From a virus, in IMG/VR virus record IMGVR_UViG_3300035698_015386, positions 1 through 56,637 of that record: DNA of 56,637 nt. One strand, given 5' to 3'. Both the position numbers and the translations under genes were made by a program. This document shows positions 9,454-18,742 of the stretch, one piece after another (within the stretch, counting starts at the first letter, position 1; the number at the start of each line of letters is the position of its first letter). The notes beneath the pieces were generated by a model. The model ran no database searches, had not been told where the DNA came from, and saw only the letters and a program-made list of their open reading frames with translations.

Positions 9454-11124
9454 TTACCTCGATGCTTGTATCATAGATAGGTCCGGCAATGCCTGTTGTG
9501 ACTGTTGAGTTCCGCCCGTCATGGTTGCTGCCACCTGACTCCCCCCGGCCAAAAACTCTTTAGGTACGATTGCCCTAAATACGCCCGGAGACACTTCATA
9601 AACCTGAGTGTTTGGAAACTGTGATTTTATATACTGTGCGGTTTTTGCATCGACATCTACGGCCTCTGTTCCCGGTGGTAAAGCTTCTTGTGTCGGGTCA
9701 TTTGTCGGAGCGTTTGGAGCGCCCTCTGACATATATTTACCAGCTATCTCGGAAGAAAGTGCGGAAGCGTCGCCTATCATTTCCTCCGAAGGCATTCCTT
9801 CTGGTTGCTGTTCGGGTTTAATGCCTGCGATCTGATCCTGATTCAACTTAAACGGATTTTCTTCCTGTCCATCGCCCCCCACTCCGGGTTCGGCTCCCGG
9901 GTTCGTTTCTGCGGCCTGCAGTTCTTTCATGCTGGGAAACATCGAATCCATTAATGCAAGATACTGATTCGCAAGGTTCTGTTCAACTTCTGTGCCTGTT
10001 TTTGCAAGGTTTTCGATATAGGCCACGCTGGATTGTACCGCTTCGGGATTTGCCTTATCGTCCTTCCCGAGCTCGCTGAGCAAGGTGTCCGCTGCAGATC
10101 CGGCTTTTTCGTCCATCTTTTTTAGCTGTGAAGAGATAAACTTCATGGTGTCCACGGCTGCTTTTGCATCCTTTGACGGATCAACCTTCTGATATCCCTT
10201 GGCAAGCCACTCGTCTATGTCTGTGTTCACGGCGTTTATACCGTCTTCCCCTCGCATTATATAATCGATCTCATGGGTTTTAGGATTAAGCATTGACAAT
10301 AACAGCTTGGTATCCCCCTGTTCGTTTCTTAATAAAACAGACCTGCCATCAACGTCCGTGTTGAATTTATTTATCCGCATTTTTTGAACAAACGAGGCAT
10401 CGTCAAGATTTATGCCTGCAGCTTTCTGTTTCAGCTTTGACGTTTCAAGGTCCACCGCTGATTTTTGGTCTTTCGGGTCCTGGCTGGCGAAGCTCGGATT
10501 TAGGTATTCCCCTATTGCGGCAATATATTCTTCGTTTGATTTATCCGGCATCTGCAACTCTTCTCCGGTAACGATGTCCTTGAGCATGTGGTTTTTTCCA
10601 TCAAAGCCAGTATGCTTTAAACCGTCGTAAACATGCTTGTCATAATACGCTATTAATTTTTTCTTTATATATTCAGGGTTTGCGCCCTCGTTTTTTAGCT
10701 TGACAATGTTTTGATATTCTTTCACAGCCTCGGCTTTGCCCTCTGCGATTTCACCCTGCCATTTTTCCTTGCGTTCCTTCATAGAATTATGATCAAGGGA
10801 GTTAAGGCTGTACTGTGCGGAAAGAGCTCTCGCCCACTGTGTATCGGTTAACTCTTCCGGTTTTTCTATTTGGCCGAGAGGAACTTCCTTCTGAGACGTT
10901 CTGTGTTGAGGCGTAGCTCTGCCGGGAGTACCTTCTGTGGTCACATCTTCAAAGACCGGCTGTGTCTTGTTTTCGTTTATGTGAGACAGTCCCGTATTAA
11001 GAGCCTGTTTGTCCTGTTGAACCGCCCGCCGGTCCTGGTCGTAATCCATTTGCCTTTTTACGCCGGTCATTGTTCGGGCAACCCCAGTTCCCATATTGTA
11101 TATATCCAACGCTGTCTGATCCAT
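9454..11124 (-). CDS. putative internal virion (ejection) protein
   Basis: The 556-residue protein is hydrophilic, rich in Gln, Lys, Asp and Ala, and largely helical, with no signal peptide. It lies between a glycine-zipper protein and the giant polyvalent protein, where podoviruses place their internal core or ejection proteins. The C-terminal half is rich in Pro, Gly and Gln. I do not recognise a specific family, so the role rests on position and composition. Its stop is immediately before the RBS and start of the giant gene, so the two are coupled. Confidence 0.6.
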   Translation of the reverse strand: MDQTALDIYNMGTGVARTMTGVKRQMDYDQDRRAVQQDKQALNTGLSHINENKTQPVFEDVTTEGTPGRATPQHRTSQKEVPLGQIEKPEELTDTQWARALSAQYSLNSLDHNSMKERKEKWQGEIAEGKAEAVKEYQNIVKLKNEGANPEYIKKKLIAYYDKHVYDGLKHTGFDGKNHMLKDIVTGEELQMPDKSNEEYIAAIGEYLNPSFASQDPKDQKSAVDLETSKLKQKAAGINLDDASFVQKMRINKFNTDVDGRSVLLRNEQGDTKLLLSMLNPKTHEIDYIMRGEDGINAVNTDIDEWLAKGYQKVDPSKDAKAAVDTMKFISSQLKKMDEKAGSAADTLLSELGKDDKANPEAVQSSVAYIENLAKTGTEVEQNLANQYLALMDSMFPSMKELQAAETNPGAEPGVGGDGQEENPFKLNQDQIAGIKPEQQPEGMPSEEMIGDASALSSEIAGKYMSEGAPNAPTNDPTQEALPPGTEAVDVDAKTAQYIKSQFPNTQVYEVSPGVFRAIVPKEFLAGGSQVAATMTGGTQQSQQALPDLSMIQASR

Positions 11125-11133
11125 AATAGCTCC

Positions 11134-11451
11134 TTATGACATGTAATATGCTGCCACTCCGCCGACAAGCCCGACTATTCCGCCGATCACGGTTCCGTAG
11201 CCTGGGGCAGTCGAGGACCCGGCTGTCGCTCCGGCTTTCATCCCGGCAATGCCAGAGCCTATCGCGCTGCCTGTGGCAACCCCTGCCGCGAGTCCGCCCA
11301 TACCAGACAGAATTCCGCCCCCTGCGGTTTTTTCCGCCTCTTTTTCTTCCCTGGCTTGCCGCTGTTTACTGAAAGAGCTCGCGCCATGGTCGGTCATTTG
11401 AAGCGCCCTGTCTCTCGGATTTTCAATCATGTGTAGTCCAGCCATAGCCAT
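11134..11451 (-). CDS. glycine-zipper protein, probable ejection or membrane-inserting virion protein
   Basis: This 105-residue protein has a polar, charged first half (SKQRQAREEKEAEKT) and a second half full of Gly-xxx-Gly and Ala-xxx-Gly spacing (GGILSGMGGLAAGVATG, then GGIVGLVGG). Such glycine zippers pack helices in membranes and are common in phage proteins that help DNA cross the envelope. It sits in the internal-protein block. No catalytic motif is visible. Confidence 0.6.
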   Translation of the reverse strand: MAMAGLHMIENPRDRALQMTDHGASSFSKQRQAREEKEAEKTAGGGILSGMGGLAAGVATGSAIGSGIAGMKAGATAGSSTAPGYGTVIGGIVGLVGGVAAYYMS

Positions 11452-11456
11452 GTCTC

Positions 11457-12467
11457 CTAATTAACGTTAATCGCCGGTCCGCTTGTTGCTGCCGTTGCCA
11501 GTCGTGCGAACTGTTCCCTCTCGCCGTCGCTTCTTGCCTGAGTTCTCGACCCGGCCAGCGATCTGCCGAAATTCAAGCCCTCTTTTGAGAATTCGTTCCT
11601 GCCCCTTCCGGACAAAGGATCTCCACCGTACCTGCTCATGTTTAATGCCACCCGTTCGCCTCCGCCCTTAAATGAGCTTGCGACATCTCCCGTAGCCTTG
11701 GCAACTCTGTCTTCAGGATCAAACTCTAATGCAGATTTAAAAAACTTCTCATTGACCGGCATTCTCAATGCGACATTCTGTTGCTGTTCTTTCAGAAGGT
11801 TCCTTGTCAGGTCTTCCCTTGGAGAAATAAGGCCCCGTTCGGATTTCATCTTATCCGCCGCATAATCGTAACCCGCGCCGGTTGCTTTTTCAAAACCTGG
11901 CAAAAGCCTTGTGTCGGTTTCCAGTTTTCCCCTGGTATATTTCTCATACGGACTGACTAACCGCTTTTCCGCCCCTGCTTTTTCTGTAGCAAAGTTCGAT
12001 TCCGCGATGGTCTGGTCTGTCAAGTGGGGTAGCATTTCCATGTTGTCGGATAGTTGGGCCTGTTCGAACTGGCGATACGATGCTTGTCCGTTCGGGTCGT
12101 AACCCCTGCGCTGTTCATAGTCGCCCCTTAATATCACTTCCGCGTTGGGATCTGTTGTTGACAAAAATTCAGGCTCTCCGTTACCGGGAATCCATGTCTT
12201 TTCCGTCACTCCAGTGTTTGGGTCTTTTACTTGTTTGTAATGCCCTGCCTGAAAGTCTGGATTTTCTGTCTGCGTCTCTCCTCTGCCGGGAACCCAAGAA
12301 CCCTCACTGTCGATATGCCCAGCCTCGGTTGGGTCAAAGTCCACACCGTATTTATAAAAGTTCATGAACTCGCTACCCCAGCCCAGTTCGGTTTCTGCGA
12401 TACCGGCCATTCTCGAATTGTAAGCTGCGTCTTGGGAATTTATACTTGTTCCGCCTCCGCCACCCAT
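11457..12467 (-). CDS. putative internal or tail-associated virion protein
   Basis: The 336-residue protein begins MGGGGGTS and contains a Pro-, Gly- and Trp-rich segment (WVPGRGETQ and later WIPGNGEPE, an imperfect internal repeat near residues 58-95) followed by helical, Gln-rich sequence. It shares its first base region with the end of the GNAT-like gene, which indicates coupling. Phage proteins of this build usually lie next to the ejection proteins. No family name can be given from the sequence alone. Confidence 0.55.
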   Translation of the reverse strand: MGGGGGTSINSQDAAYNSRMAGIAETELGWGSEFMNFYKYGVDFDPTEAGHIDSEGSWVPGRGETQTENPDFQAGHYKQVKDPNTGVTEKTWIPGNGEPEFLSTTDPNAEVILRGDYEQRRGYDPNGQASYRQFEQAQLSDNMEMLPHLTDQTIAESNFATEKAGAEKRLVSPYEKYTRGKLETDTRLLPGFEKATGAGYDYAADKMKSERGLISPREDLTRNLLKEQQQNVALRMPVNEKFFKSALEFDPEDRVAKATGDVASSFKGGGERVALNMSRYGGDPLSGRGRNEFSKEGLNFGRSLAGSRTQARSDGEREQFARLATAATSGPAINVN

Positions 12468-12997
12468 TAGAACACCCCTCTTTCAGCGCAAAACATTACG
12501 CCTTTAATATGCTGACCGTCTTTTTTGAAACGCTTTGGAATAATAGCCAGTTCTTCCAGTCCGGTTTTTTTGCAAAACTGAATTGCGAATTTATTGTCTT
12601 CGGGAACTATCCCGGTTATGACAGAAAATTGACCCGCCAAAAGCCGTTTATAAACTTCTCTTGTGGCAAATATGGAGGCCTCGTGATTCCAATATTCAGA
12701 GAAAACACAAAAATGTCCCTGTCCAGTATCGTCCCGAATATCATCCACCAGACCAAATCCGGCAATGTCGCCCTTGTAAAGAATGGTAAAAAACATCAGT
12801 CTTGATTCATACTTAACCCTTGAGAGAAAGACCTTCTTGTCTGGATTCGTATCCCCGAAAAAAAACATGTCCATCGTGCCGTCCCTTTCCGACCTGTCCA
12901 ACAAGCCAATAATAAAGCTATCGGTCATGTTTCTTACGCCATCGTCTTCATTATAAACGTCCATATAGACATCTTCTGTCTTAAATTCCGTACTCAT
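12467..12997 (-). CDS. GNAT-like acyltransferase in the virion gene block
   Basis: The 176-residue protein has the look of a GNAT fold. A strand-rich centre (LMFFTILYKGDIAGFGLVDDI) is followed by a helix and the C-terminal pattern DNKFAIQFCKKTGLEEL, which matches the usual Asn-x-Ala-x-x-Phe-x-x-Lys-x-Gly ending of GNAT enzymes. Short-tailed phages such as T7 have a GNAT-like protein (gp13) at the matching place beside the internal core genes. The pyrophosphate loop is not obvious, so catalytic activity is uncertain and an assembly role is possible. Confidence 0.6.
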   Translation of the reverse strand: MSTEFKTEDVYMDVYNEDDGVRNMTDSFIIGLLDRSERDGTMDMFFFGDTNPDKKVFLSRVKYESRLMFFTILYKGDIAGFGLVDDIRDDTGQGHFCVFSEYWNHEASIFATREVYKRLLAGQFSVITGIVPEDNKFAIQFCKKTGLEELAIIPKRFKKDGQHIKGVMFCAERGVF

Positions 12998-13238
12998 AAG
13001 GATTCACCTGATTAAAGTTTCCGTCAGAATCGATCACTCCCAAATCAATCAAATCCTGATATGTGATCACCCTGTTGTTTGTGCTCCCGGTCCAAACATC
13101 GATGGTCTTCTTTACCTTGGAACAAAAAAGATATAACGCTTTCGGCTGGAGGTTTCCCGGGACATCCGGTAATTTCGTTGCCGCATATCCGGCTGTTGCA
13201 ATCGCAATTATTATCAATGTAATAAGCAGTTTCTTCAT
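12981..13238 (-). CDS. small exported protein
   Basis: This 85-residue protein opens MKKLLITLIIIAIATAGYA, a textbook Sec signal with an AxA-type cleavage site after residue 19, leaving a mature part of about 66 residues with one Cys. It overlaps the start of the GNAT-like gene by 17 bases and the end of the hub gene by 4, so it is part of the tail block. The function is unknown. It is one of eleven genes here with this kind of N-terminus. Confidence 0.65.
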   Translation of the reverse strand: MKKLLITLIIIAIATAGYAATKLPDVPGNLQPKALYLFCSKVKKTIDVWTGSTNNRVITYQDLIDLGVIDSDGNFNQVNPYEYGI

Positions 13239-15259
13239 TGTCCGAGTTCCCTCATTGATGTAGCAAGGTCAACCTGTCGGATAGGAACATACCCGGAAAT
13301 ACCGATTTCATATACTCGGCCTTTATATCCTGCAGGCAGCTTAAAAGGATCGGAAGAGGTCACAGTCCTTGTCACTTTCGGGGTAGAATTCCCGTTCACG
13401 TAAAGATAAAACGTGACGGTATCGTTTAGTGTCGTAGACTCAAGGTCATATAGATAGTCATCGTTGATAGCCAGTTCGTTTATAGCAGCACAACCTATAC
13501 AGCCGTACAGTGTATGGTTGGATATCATGTCAGCGTTTAGTGTGGCTAAATACGCACTGTCGGCCATGCCCGAGATTAAATCATCATACCAATACTCATC
13601 CCTTGTAACTCTCGCGCATGAGAAATTTACCAGGGAGTTCAACTGAAACTTTTTCGACTTCCAGATATACCGCTTGAAATTATACGTCTCCCCTTCCCAT
13701 TCTTTTATTTTGTAAACATACGAAGATGTCGGGTCCTCGGGGTCTTCAAGTTCGTTCGCGATAACGTAGAACTTTCCATCGGCTATCGAAACATATCCAG
13801 CATAAACCGTGTCTTTCAGGGTTGAATAAGTGCTTAGTTCAAGGTCTAATACAAAGCTGGTTCCGGAAGAGGAAGAATTAAAGGCAAAGTATTTACTCGC
13901 ATAAACAAACCCCTGAATGTACGTCGGTAAAATATCAATCCAGTCGTCTCGGGTTAAGATATTTGATGTTAATGTCCTGATTCCGTCCTGGTCTATAATT
14001 TTCAAGCCGTCTCTTTTAGAGGCGAAGATAACCGCGTTTTGCACCCTTGCGATTGACTTCTTGGCAGCGCAGGGACAGAAATCGTTCAACTGGATAAACG
14101 TCATTGTCTCCGGATCGTCGCCATACCCGACCGAATGATAACCCTCTGTTAAAACAACGACTGTTGAACCGAAAAAGGAAATCCCAACAATGTCATGTTC
14201 AAAGGAGATTGTATCAGATCCCCATGCGTGAGGCAGGAAAGGTTCGGAAAAATAAAGTTCGTTCCCCTTGAACCCCATCATTCTTCCGGAAGGAAGTACC
14301 TGTAAATGAGTTAGTCCGGCAACCGGAGGCCCCCAGTCGGAAGAAGGACACACAGAACCGGTATCAAGGTCTGCCGTGTCGATGTTGTCTAAGAGAGTGT
14401 AATATTCCCAGTAATCAGTTCCGGACCCGCCTACGCCATTTGTGGCATCGTCCGGGTCACAGCTTGTACTATCATGAACGCATTTATAGATTATATCATC
14501 AGAGCCGTCGTCAAACTGCCAGTATTCGCCATCATCGCCGCTTGAAACTCCGGTTGCCCAGTCTCCCTCGATTGTAGGAAGAGTATAGTCTTTGACAAAT
14601 ACAAACTCTGCCGTATCTTCTGAGCCTGCGACGGTCCTATATACTCGTAATGTTTCAATTTCCCTGTCCGCAGGAATGGCCTCGATTTTTGTAATGTCAA
14701 CCGTGTCGTCGGCCAGAAAAGCACTTCCCGGCAAATCAGTTATCGGGCAAGGAGGACCTTCCTCACCGTAAGCCGTCACTCGGCAATAAGCATAGATTCT
14801 TTCTTCTTCATTTGAAGATCCGCCGGTATTGACAGCAACCTCGGGCTTGAGTGTAGGTGCAGGAACACCAACCTTGTAATATGCCGGATATACCAAATCG
14901 TTCGCGTATGCCCGAACTTCTGTCTCTCCTGAAAAATACGTTCTCGCATAAGCGTCTTGAGCAATAGGTGATATGGCATAGTCCAGATCGTCAGCGTCCG
15001 TGATATAATCACCGTCATACTCAAAAAGAGATTCAAAATCGCTCCCTGAAAGAACCTCCGTCTCAGAAGTATCCCGAAAGGACCGTAAGTCTCCCCTTTC
15101 GAGCTTGCAGTTTTCAGCCGTCTTCGCCTGGGTGACATCTAAAAGGTTATCAGCAAGGCGAGGATTTTCACCCTCAAATGCCTTTATGGATATGCTTCCG
15201 GCAAAAGACTGGGAGGCTACAAAAAGCGTAAGAAATAGTATGTATAAGAGTTTTTTCAT
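13235..15259 (-). CDS. tail hub or stabilisation protein (beta-propeller-like) with signal peptide
   Basis: The 674-residue product has repeated beta-strand segments such as LPSGRMMGFKGNELYFSEP and VQNAVIFASKRDGLKIID, the pattern of propeller proteins that build short tails (compare P22 gp10-type stabilisation proteins). It lies after the adaptor and fibre genes, as expected for a hub. Its N-terminus MKKLLYILFLTLFVASQSFA is a clean signal peptide, which is odd for a protein assembled in the cytoplasm. A CPC motif and other cysteines near residues 390-395 and 610-620 would suit disulphides outside the cytoplasm. Tail role is inferred from position and build. Confidence 0.65.
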   Translation of the reverse strand: MKKLLYILFLTLFVASQSFAGSISIKAFEGENPRLADNLLDVTQAKTAENCKLERGDLRSFRDTSETEVLSGSDFESLFEYDGDYITDADDLDYAISPIAQDAYARTYFSGETEVRAYANDLVYPAYYKVGVPAPTLKPEVAVNTGGSSNEEERIYAYCRVTAYGEEGPPCPITDLPGSAFLADDTVDITKIEAIPADREIETLRVYRTVAGSEDTAEFVFVKDYTLPTIEGDWATGVSSGDDGEYWQFDDGSDDIIYKCVHDSTSCDPDDATNGVGGSGTDYWEYYTLLDNIDTADLDTGSVCPSSDWGPPVAGLTHLQVLPSGRMMGFKGNELYFSEPFLPHAWGSDTISFEHDIVGISFFGSTVVVLTEGYHSVGYGDDPETMTFIQLNDFCPCAAKKSIARVQNAVIFASKRDGLKIIDQDGIRTLTSNILTRDDWIDILPTYIQGFVYASKYFAFNSSSSGTSFVLDLELSTYSTLKDTVYAGYVSIADGKFYVIANELEDPEDPTSSYVYKIKEWEGETYNFKRYIWKSKKFQLNSLVNFSCARVTRDEYWYDDLISGMADSAYLATLNADMISNHTLYGCIGCAAINELAINDDYLYDLESTTLNDTVTFYLYVNGNSTPKVTRTVTSSDPFKLPAGYKGRVYEIGISGYVPIRQVDLATSMRELGQ

Positions 15260-15265
15260 AAGTTC

Positions 15266-16279
15266 CTAATGAAGCATTGTCACACACATAAAAGATGCGG
15301 ACACGCCAGATTGTACCGAATCGTCATTGTCGTCATTTAAGACCTCTGTGGCGATTACGTCTGCCGCAGTTAGGTATTCCGTGGTAGACTGGCTTATGGT
15401 CTGGTTTCCGGTTCCAACCGCATCCTTTCCCTTGGTCGCCACACTGGTTCCGTTCACCTTGATTCTGAGCGAAAGCCTGTCACCATCAGCGGTCACTCCA
15501 AACTTAGCCTGTGCGATTATAAGATAAAGACCTGTTGTGGGCACCGTAAAATTATCAGAGGCTTGGCTTCCGTGGCTTCCAATATTATGAGAATTCGCGC
15601 CGAAATCCATGTCCTCAACAACGCCATCCGCAATAGCCTGTCCCGAACTGACATACAGTTTACAGCTCGGCTGAACCGCAAGCGTCATATGGCCGTCATC
15701 ATCAACTAAAAGCCCTTTGGTTCCGCCGTCGTCATAAATCTTAACACCGGCAGCACCGGCAGCATTGATTTGGGCTACTGTCGGAGTGGTAAGCGCAGGA
15801 CTCGCGAATGTTCCGGTTGTGACTACGGGAGCCGTTATGGTCTTATTGGTAAGCGTCTGAGTGCCGTCAATCGTTACGATATCCCCGGCATCCGTACCCG
15901 CGACCTTTTCAAGATCCGCCTCAAACCTGTCCAATGTTTCTGCGGTCAATCGACATGCAACGATAGTGGTCGGAGAGGCCGTACAAGACAAACCGGTTGT
16001 TCCCTCCTGGGCTCTCAAGACCGTCAAGGTAGTTCCCGACCGGGTAGTGACCTTAATAATCTCCATGTCACCGTCGGCCTGAATCAGCGTTGCCATAAAC
16101 CAGTCCGTACCGTTCGCAGTGGGCCAGCCGGTAGCATCGTCAATCGTTACGGTAGTCGCAATATTGGTAATATCCCCAGCAAGATCAGCAACCGCCTCGT
16201 TTGCATACTGCTGTTCGGCTGCGAACCCGTAAGACGCCAGGAGTATTAAGGAAAATAAGGTTAAAAATAGCTTTTTCAT
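15266..16279 (-). CDS. tail fibre or appendage protein with C1q/TNF-like C-terminal domain and signal peptide
   Basis: The 337-residue protein carries the repeated fibre motif DGTQTLTNKTITAP near residue 137. Its C-terminus (about residues 225-335: NFTVPTTGLYLIIAQAKF, then LRIKVNGTS) looks like the C1q/TNF-type trimeric domain found at the tips of phage fibres. The first 20 residues, MKKLFLTLFSLILLASYGFA, form a signal peptide. It sits between the adaptor gene and the hub gene. Receptor or surface binding is likely. Confidence 0.65.
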   Translation of the reverse strand: MKKLFLTLFSLILLASYGFAAEQQYANEAVADLAGDITNIATTVTIDDATGWPTANGTDWFMATLIQADGDMEIIKVTTRSGTTLTVLRAQEGTTGLSCTASPTTIVACRLTAETLDRFEADLEKVAGTDAGDIVTIDGTQTLTNKTITAPVVTTGTFASPALTTPTVAQINAAGAAGVKIYDDGGTKGLLVDDDGHMTLAVQPSCKLYVSSGQAIADGVVEDMDFGANSHNIGSHGSQASDNFTVPTTGLYLIIAQAKFGVTADGDRLSLRIKVNGTSVATKGKDAVGTGNQTISQSTTEYLTAADVIATEVLNDDNDDSVQSGVSASFMCVTMLH

Positions 16280-16287
16280 GGTTCCTC

Positions 16288-16938
16288 CTAAAACATTGTA
16301 CTGCCTGCGTATGTCGCAACGCCTTGAAGATTCTCGCCCTTTCCGTCCGCGATTGCCTTTGCAAATTCATACCCGTACTTATCCGCACGTTTCGGATCGT
16401 ACCAATCCTGCCCCTTCATATTTAGAAGTTCGGCAAGGGCTCCGTTTCGAATGTCGAGAATGTGGTTGTTATAAACGAAGTCCTCGATTGAGGCCCCGGT
16501 CAGAGTAGGCTTAACTGCGACATCTTTCAGGTACAGATTGTCGTCAATATCACTATCCGGAATGGGATAAACTCGAACCTTCCCGTTTTTCATCAAACAG
16601 CAGGCGTATGGATCACCAGTTGTCGTCCTGATATTCCAGTCCACACAATACATATCCAGTTCGCGCTTATTATAGACCCTGATCTTGGTGTCGTCGTCAG
16701 AACCGTCTCCGAGATACGCAGCGCCGATTTCAACCGGAGAATAGTAAGCAACCGCAAAAGGTATGTCGAATTCTGCCGTGGCGGTTACATCAATCACCGT
16801 GGCATCCAATCTAACAGACCGAACCTGTTCGCAAAACTCGATAACCGCAAAGCGGATTGCGCCAACAACCATATCTTTCGGAATATTGGATACGTCATGG
16901 GCAAAATACTGCCTGCACTCTTCAAATGTCTTAGCCAT
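16288..16938 (-). CDS. head-to-tail adaptor or tail tubular-like protein
   Basis: This 216-residue protein has a helical N-terminus followed by beta segments with DIPFAVAYYSPVEI and VRVYPIPDSD, typical of short-tail adaptor and tubular proteins (T7 gp11 type). It follows a second adaptor-like gene, with which it overlaps by 8 bases. No signal peptide is present, unlike the flanking fibre gene. The assignment is by pattern and place. Confidence 0.55.
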   Translation of the reverse strand: MAKTFEECRQYFAHDVSNIPKDMVVGAIRFAVIEFCEQVRSVRLDATVIDVTATAEFDIPFAVAYYSPVEIGAAYLGDGSDDDTKIRVYNKRELDMYCVDWNIRTTTGDPYACCLMKNGKVRVYPIPDSDIDDNLYLKDVAVKPTLTGASIEDFVYNNHILDIRNGALAELLNMKGQDWYDPKRADKYGYEFAKAIADGKGENLQGVATYAGSTMF

Positions 16939-17629
16939 TTCCGGGCTCCTTCGCTGGCGCTATGGCCGCACCTGTTTTGAATTCAATGCCGAGTAGGGAA
17001 AAGAACGACTTTTCGTACCGAATAGACACGTTCCAGTTAGGGAGAGCGTCAAAGTCTACCGAGAAAGCCAGGTTCAGCATCCACGCCTTTAAAGCCGGAT
17101 GGAACTTAACCCCTGCCTCAATGTCCGTTGTGGCGATATCGGCTTCTACGGCATCGGTGAACGCATAAGAATAAGCAATTTCGGCACATACTTTAGTCGA
17201 GGCATGCGCTCTCGGATATGTCCACACGTACCCGGAAGTCTGCTGGTCATAACAAAAAAACTCTATCCCGGTTACACCGGTTTCGGAGTGCCAGTCGGAA
17301 AACATGGCTTCTATGTCTTTTTTAGACTTCGGCCCCTTGATCGGTTCTCCGGGGGTTGCTCCATCGACACCCATGTTTCGAGGCATGTCAATTAACTGTA
17401 AGCACTCCGCAGGCAGGGCGTGTAGAGTCTCGTCTGCCGTTAACTCGAACGTTTTGACAAACTTCATGCGAGAGTCGGGCCTTGCAATCACAAGGGCTTT
17501 TTGGGCTTCATTGTAGAAATTCACCCACTTATCAACCGTGAGCCTTTCATATCTTTGCCCAGCTTCCGCATCAGCGTTATAATCATTGTACTGCTGTGCG
17601 GCCTCTATTATGAGCGCGGAAACTTTCAT
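16931..17629 (-). CDS. head completion or adaptor protein
   Basis: The 232-residue protein contains the helical opening, LTVDKWVNFYNEAQKALV, and a beta-rich centre (LHALPAECLQLIDMP, SGYVWTYPRA) typical of the phage adaptor family that caps the portal in podoviruses. It overlaps the genes on both sides by 4-8 bases, showing tight coupling in the head-tail block. I call it an adaptor from order: coat, decoration, small protein, adaptor, adaptor, fibre, hub. Confidence 0.55.
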   Translation of the reverse strand: MKVSALIIEAAQQYNDYNADAEAGQRYERLTVDKWVNFYNEAQKALVIARPDSRMKFVKTFELTADETLHALPAECLQLIDMPRNMGVDGATPGEPIKGPKSKKDIEAMFSDWHSETGVTGIEFFCYDQQTSGYVWTYPRAHASTKVCAEIAYSYAFTDAVEADIATTDIEAGVKFHPALKAWMLNLAFSVDFDALPNWNVSIRYEKSFFSLLGIEFKTGAAIAPAKEPGNG

Positions 17630-18144
17630 GCTGCGGCCTTTTCGAGCTCGTCAATTTTGGACCTAATTGCATCGTTGGTCGGCTCTTCAGACAAATCGGC
17701 CCCGAGTTCCAGCATGGCGTGTGCCAGAAGTTCCGCCTTGTTCATCTTGGCAACGGGCTTGTCAAGACTGCCGATCACATTCTCCGGTTTGTCTTTTTCC
17801 TGGGGAACACCGGTGTTTTTTATTTCTCCGACTTCGCCCTGGTCAAGCTGTGGCGGTCCTGCCGTCGGCACATCAAGCATCGGCAATGCCTGTTTTTTTT
17901 GCAGGTACAGGGCCAGTTCTTCCTGCTCGTTAACGTCCAGATTCCTTAACTTGCCCAACAGTTTCGTTGAAAGGTTTTGAAGATCGTTAACGTCCTGCGG
18001 CTTGGGACCTGTTCCAAGTTTCCAAAGAGCCGTAGCCTCTGAAACCTCTTCCATGTCCCTGCGTTTTTTCATGGTCAATGCTGAGTAGGTAAAAATCTGC
18101 TCAGTATCGACTTTCATCATGTATCGTTTTTTTGGTTTTCCCAT
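17626..18144 (-). CDS. virion-block protein with C-terminal HeH-like helices
   Basis: This 172-residue protein is hydrophilic with a charged, helical middle (NVNEQ-type stretch around 95-105) and a Pro-rich linker. The last 40 residues (MNKAELLAHAMLELG...NDAIRSKIDELE) resemble the small helix-extension-helix motif found in phage and nucleic-acid-binding proteins. It is likely a minor head protein. The specific role is unknown. Confidence 0.5.
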   Translation of the reverse strand: MGKPKKRYMMKVDTEQIFTYSALTMKKRRDMEEVSEATALWKLGTGPKPQDVNDLQNLSTKLLGKLRNLDVNEQEELALYLQKKQALPMLDVPTAGPPQLDQGEVGEIKNTGVPQEKDKPENVIGSLDKPVAKMNKAELLAHAMLELGADLSEEPTNDAIRSKIDELEKAAA

Positions 18145-18165
18145 TTGTCGGGTTCCTTTTTAATG

Positions 18166-18185
18166 CCGGGGGCCGAAACCCCCGG
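18166..18185 (-). other. GC-rich intercistronic hairpin
   Basis: CCGGGGG and CCCCCGG form a perfect 7-bp stem around a 6-base loop between the decoration-like gene and the next gene. It has no following T-run, so it is more likely to protect or process the abundant capsid mRNA, or to weaken passage of polymerase, than to be a full terminator. Confidence 0.5.
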
Positions 18186-18205
18186 GATATTAATGAACGA
18201 AAATG

Positions 18206-18730
18206 CTACTCTCGCATATCGAACAGGAGCACCGTCACAGTAACCTTACCACTGCTCAACGTCCCTGTAAGTTCAGCGATTTCCATATCCAATGTTGTAG
18301 CTGTTGTTACGTACCCCTGAACAGCGAAGATGGGAACGCCGTCTGTGGTACATGTTACGGCATTATACCCATCGACAAAGTTGTCAGGGTCAGCTTCCGG
18401 ATGCGATGTCCACCCAAGGTCCAGCTTACACACGGTCGCACCTGAATTAATCGCGGTATGAGCGTGAATATTGGCAGCAATAACCGCTGTTTGCGGTGGG
18501 ATATCAAATACACTTATGATATCGTTTGCGGCCAATGCGGACCCTTTTTCGGTAAGAGCCGTCGCAAAGTTAATGGTTCTTGTAAGCCGTCTTGCCCCGA
18601 CGCCCCATGCATCGGACACGGTAGTCCCTGCGGTGTTTGAACCGGAAGGGGTCATTACGATAGTGCTTGCAAAACCAATAGACGTAAATGCAAACACAAG
18701 AAAAATCAGTATAGCTATGGTCTTTTTCAT
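18206..18730 (-). CDS. putative capsid decoration protein with signal peptide
   Basis: The 174-residue protein follows the coat gene directly, the usual place of a decoration or head-stabilising protein, and its mature part is beta-rich (DIIVSVFDIPP-like and VTVTVLLFDMRE strands). It begins MKKTIAILIFLVFAFTSIGFA, a signal peptide with cleavage expected after residue 21. A decoration protein with a Sec signal is unexpected. The alternative is an exported host-surface protein that happens to sit here. Confidence 0.6.
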   Translation of the reverse strand: MKKTIAILIFLVFAFTSIGFASTIVMTPSGSNTAGTTVSDAWGVGARRLTRTINFATALTEKGSALAANDIISVFDIPPQTAVIAANIHAHTAINSGATVCKLDLGWTSHPEADPDNFVDGYNAVTCTTDGVPIFAVQGYVTTATTLDMEIAELTGTLSSGKVTVTVLLFDMRE

Positions 18731-18742
18731 GGCTGCACCTCC

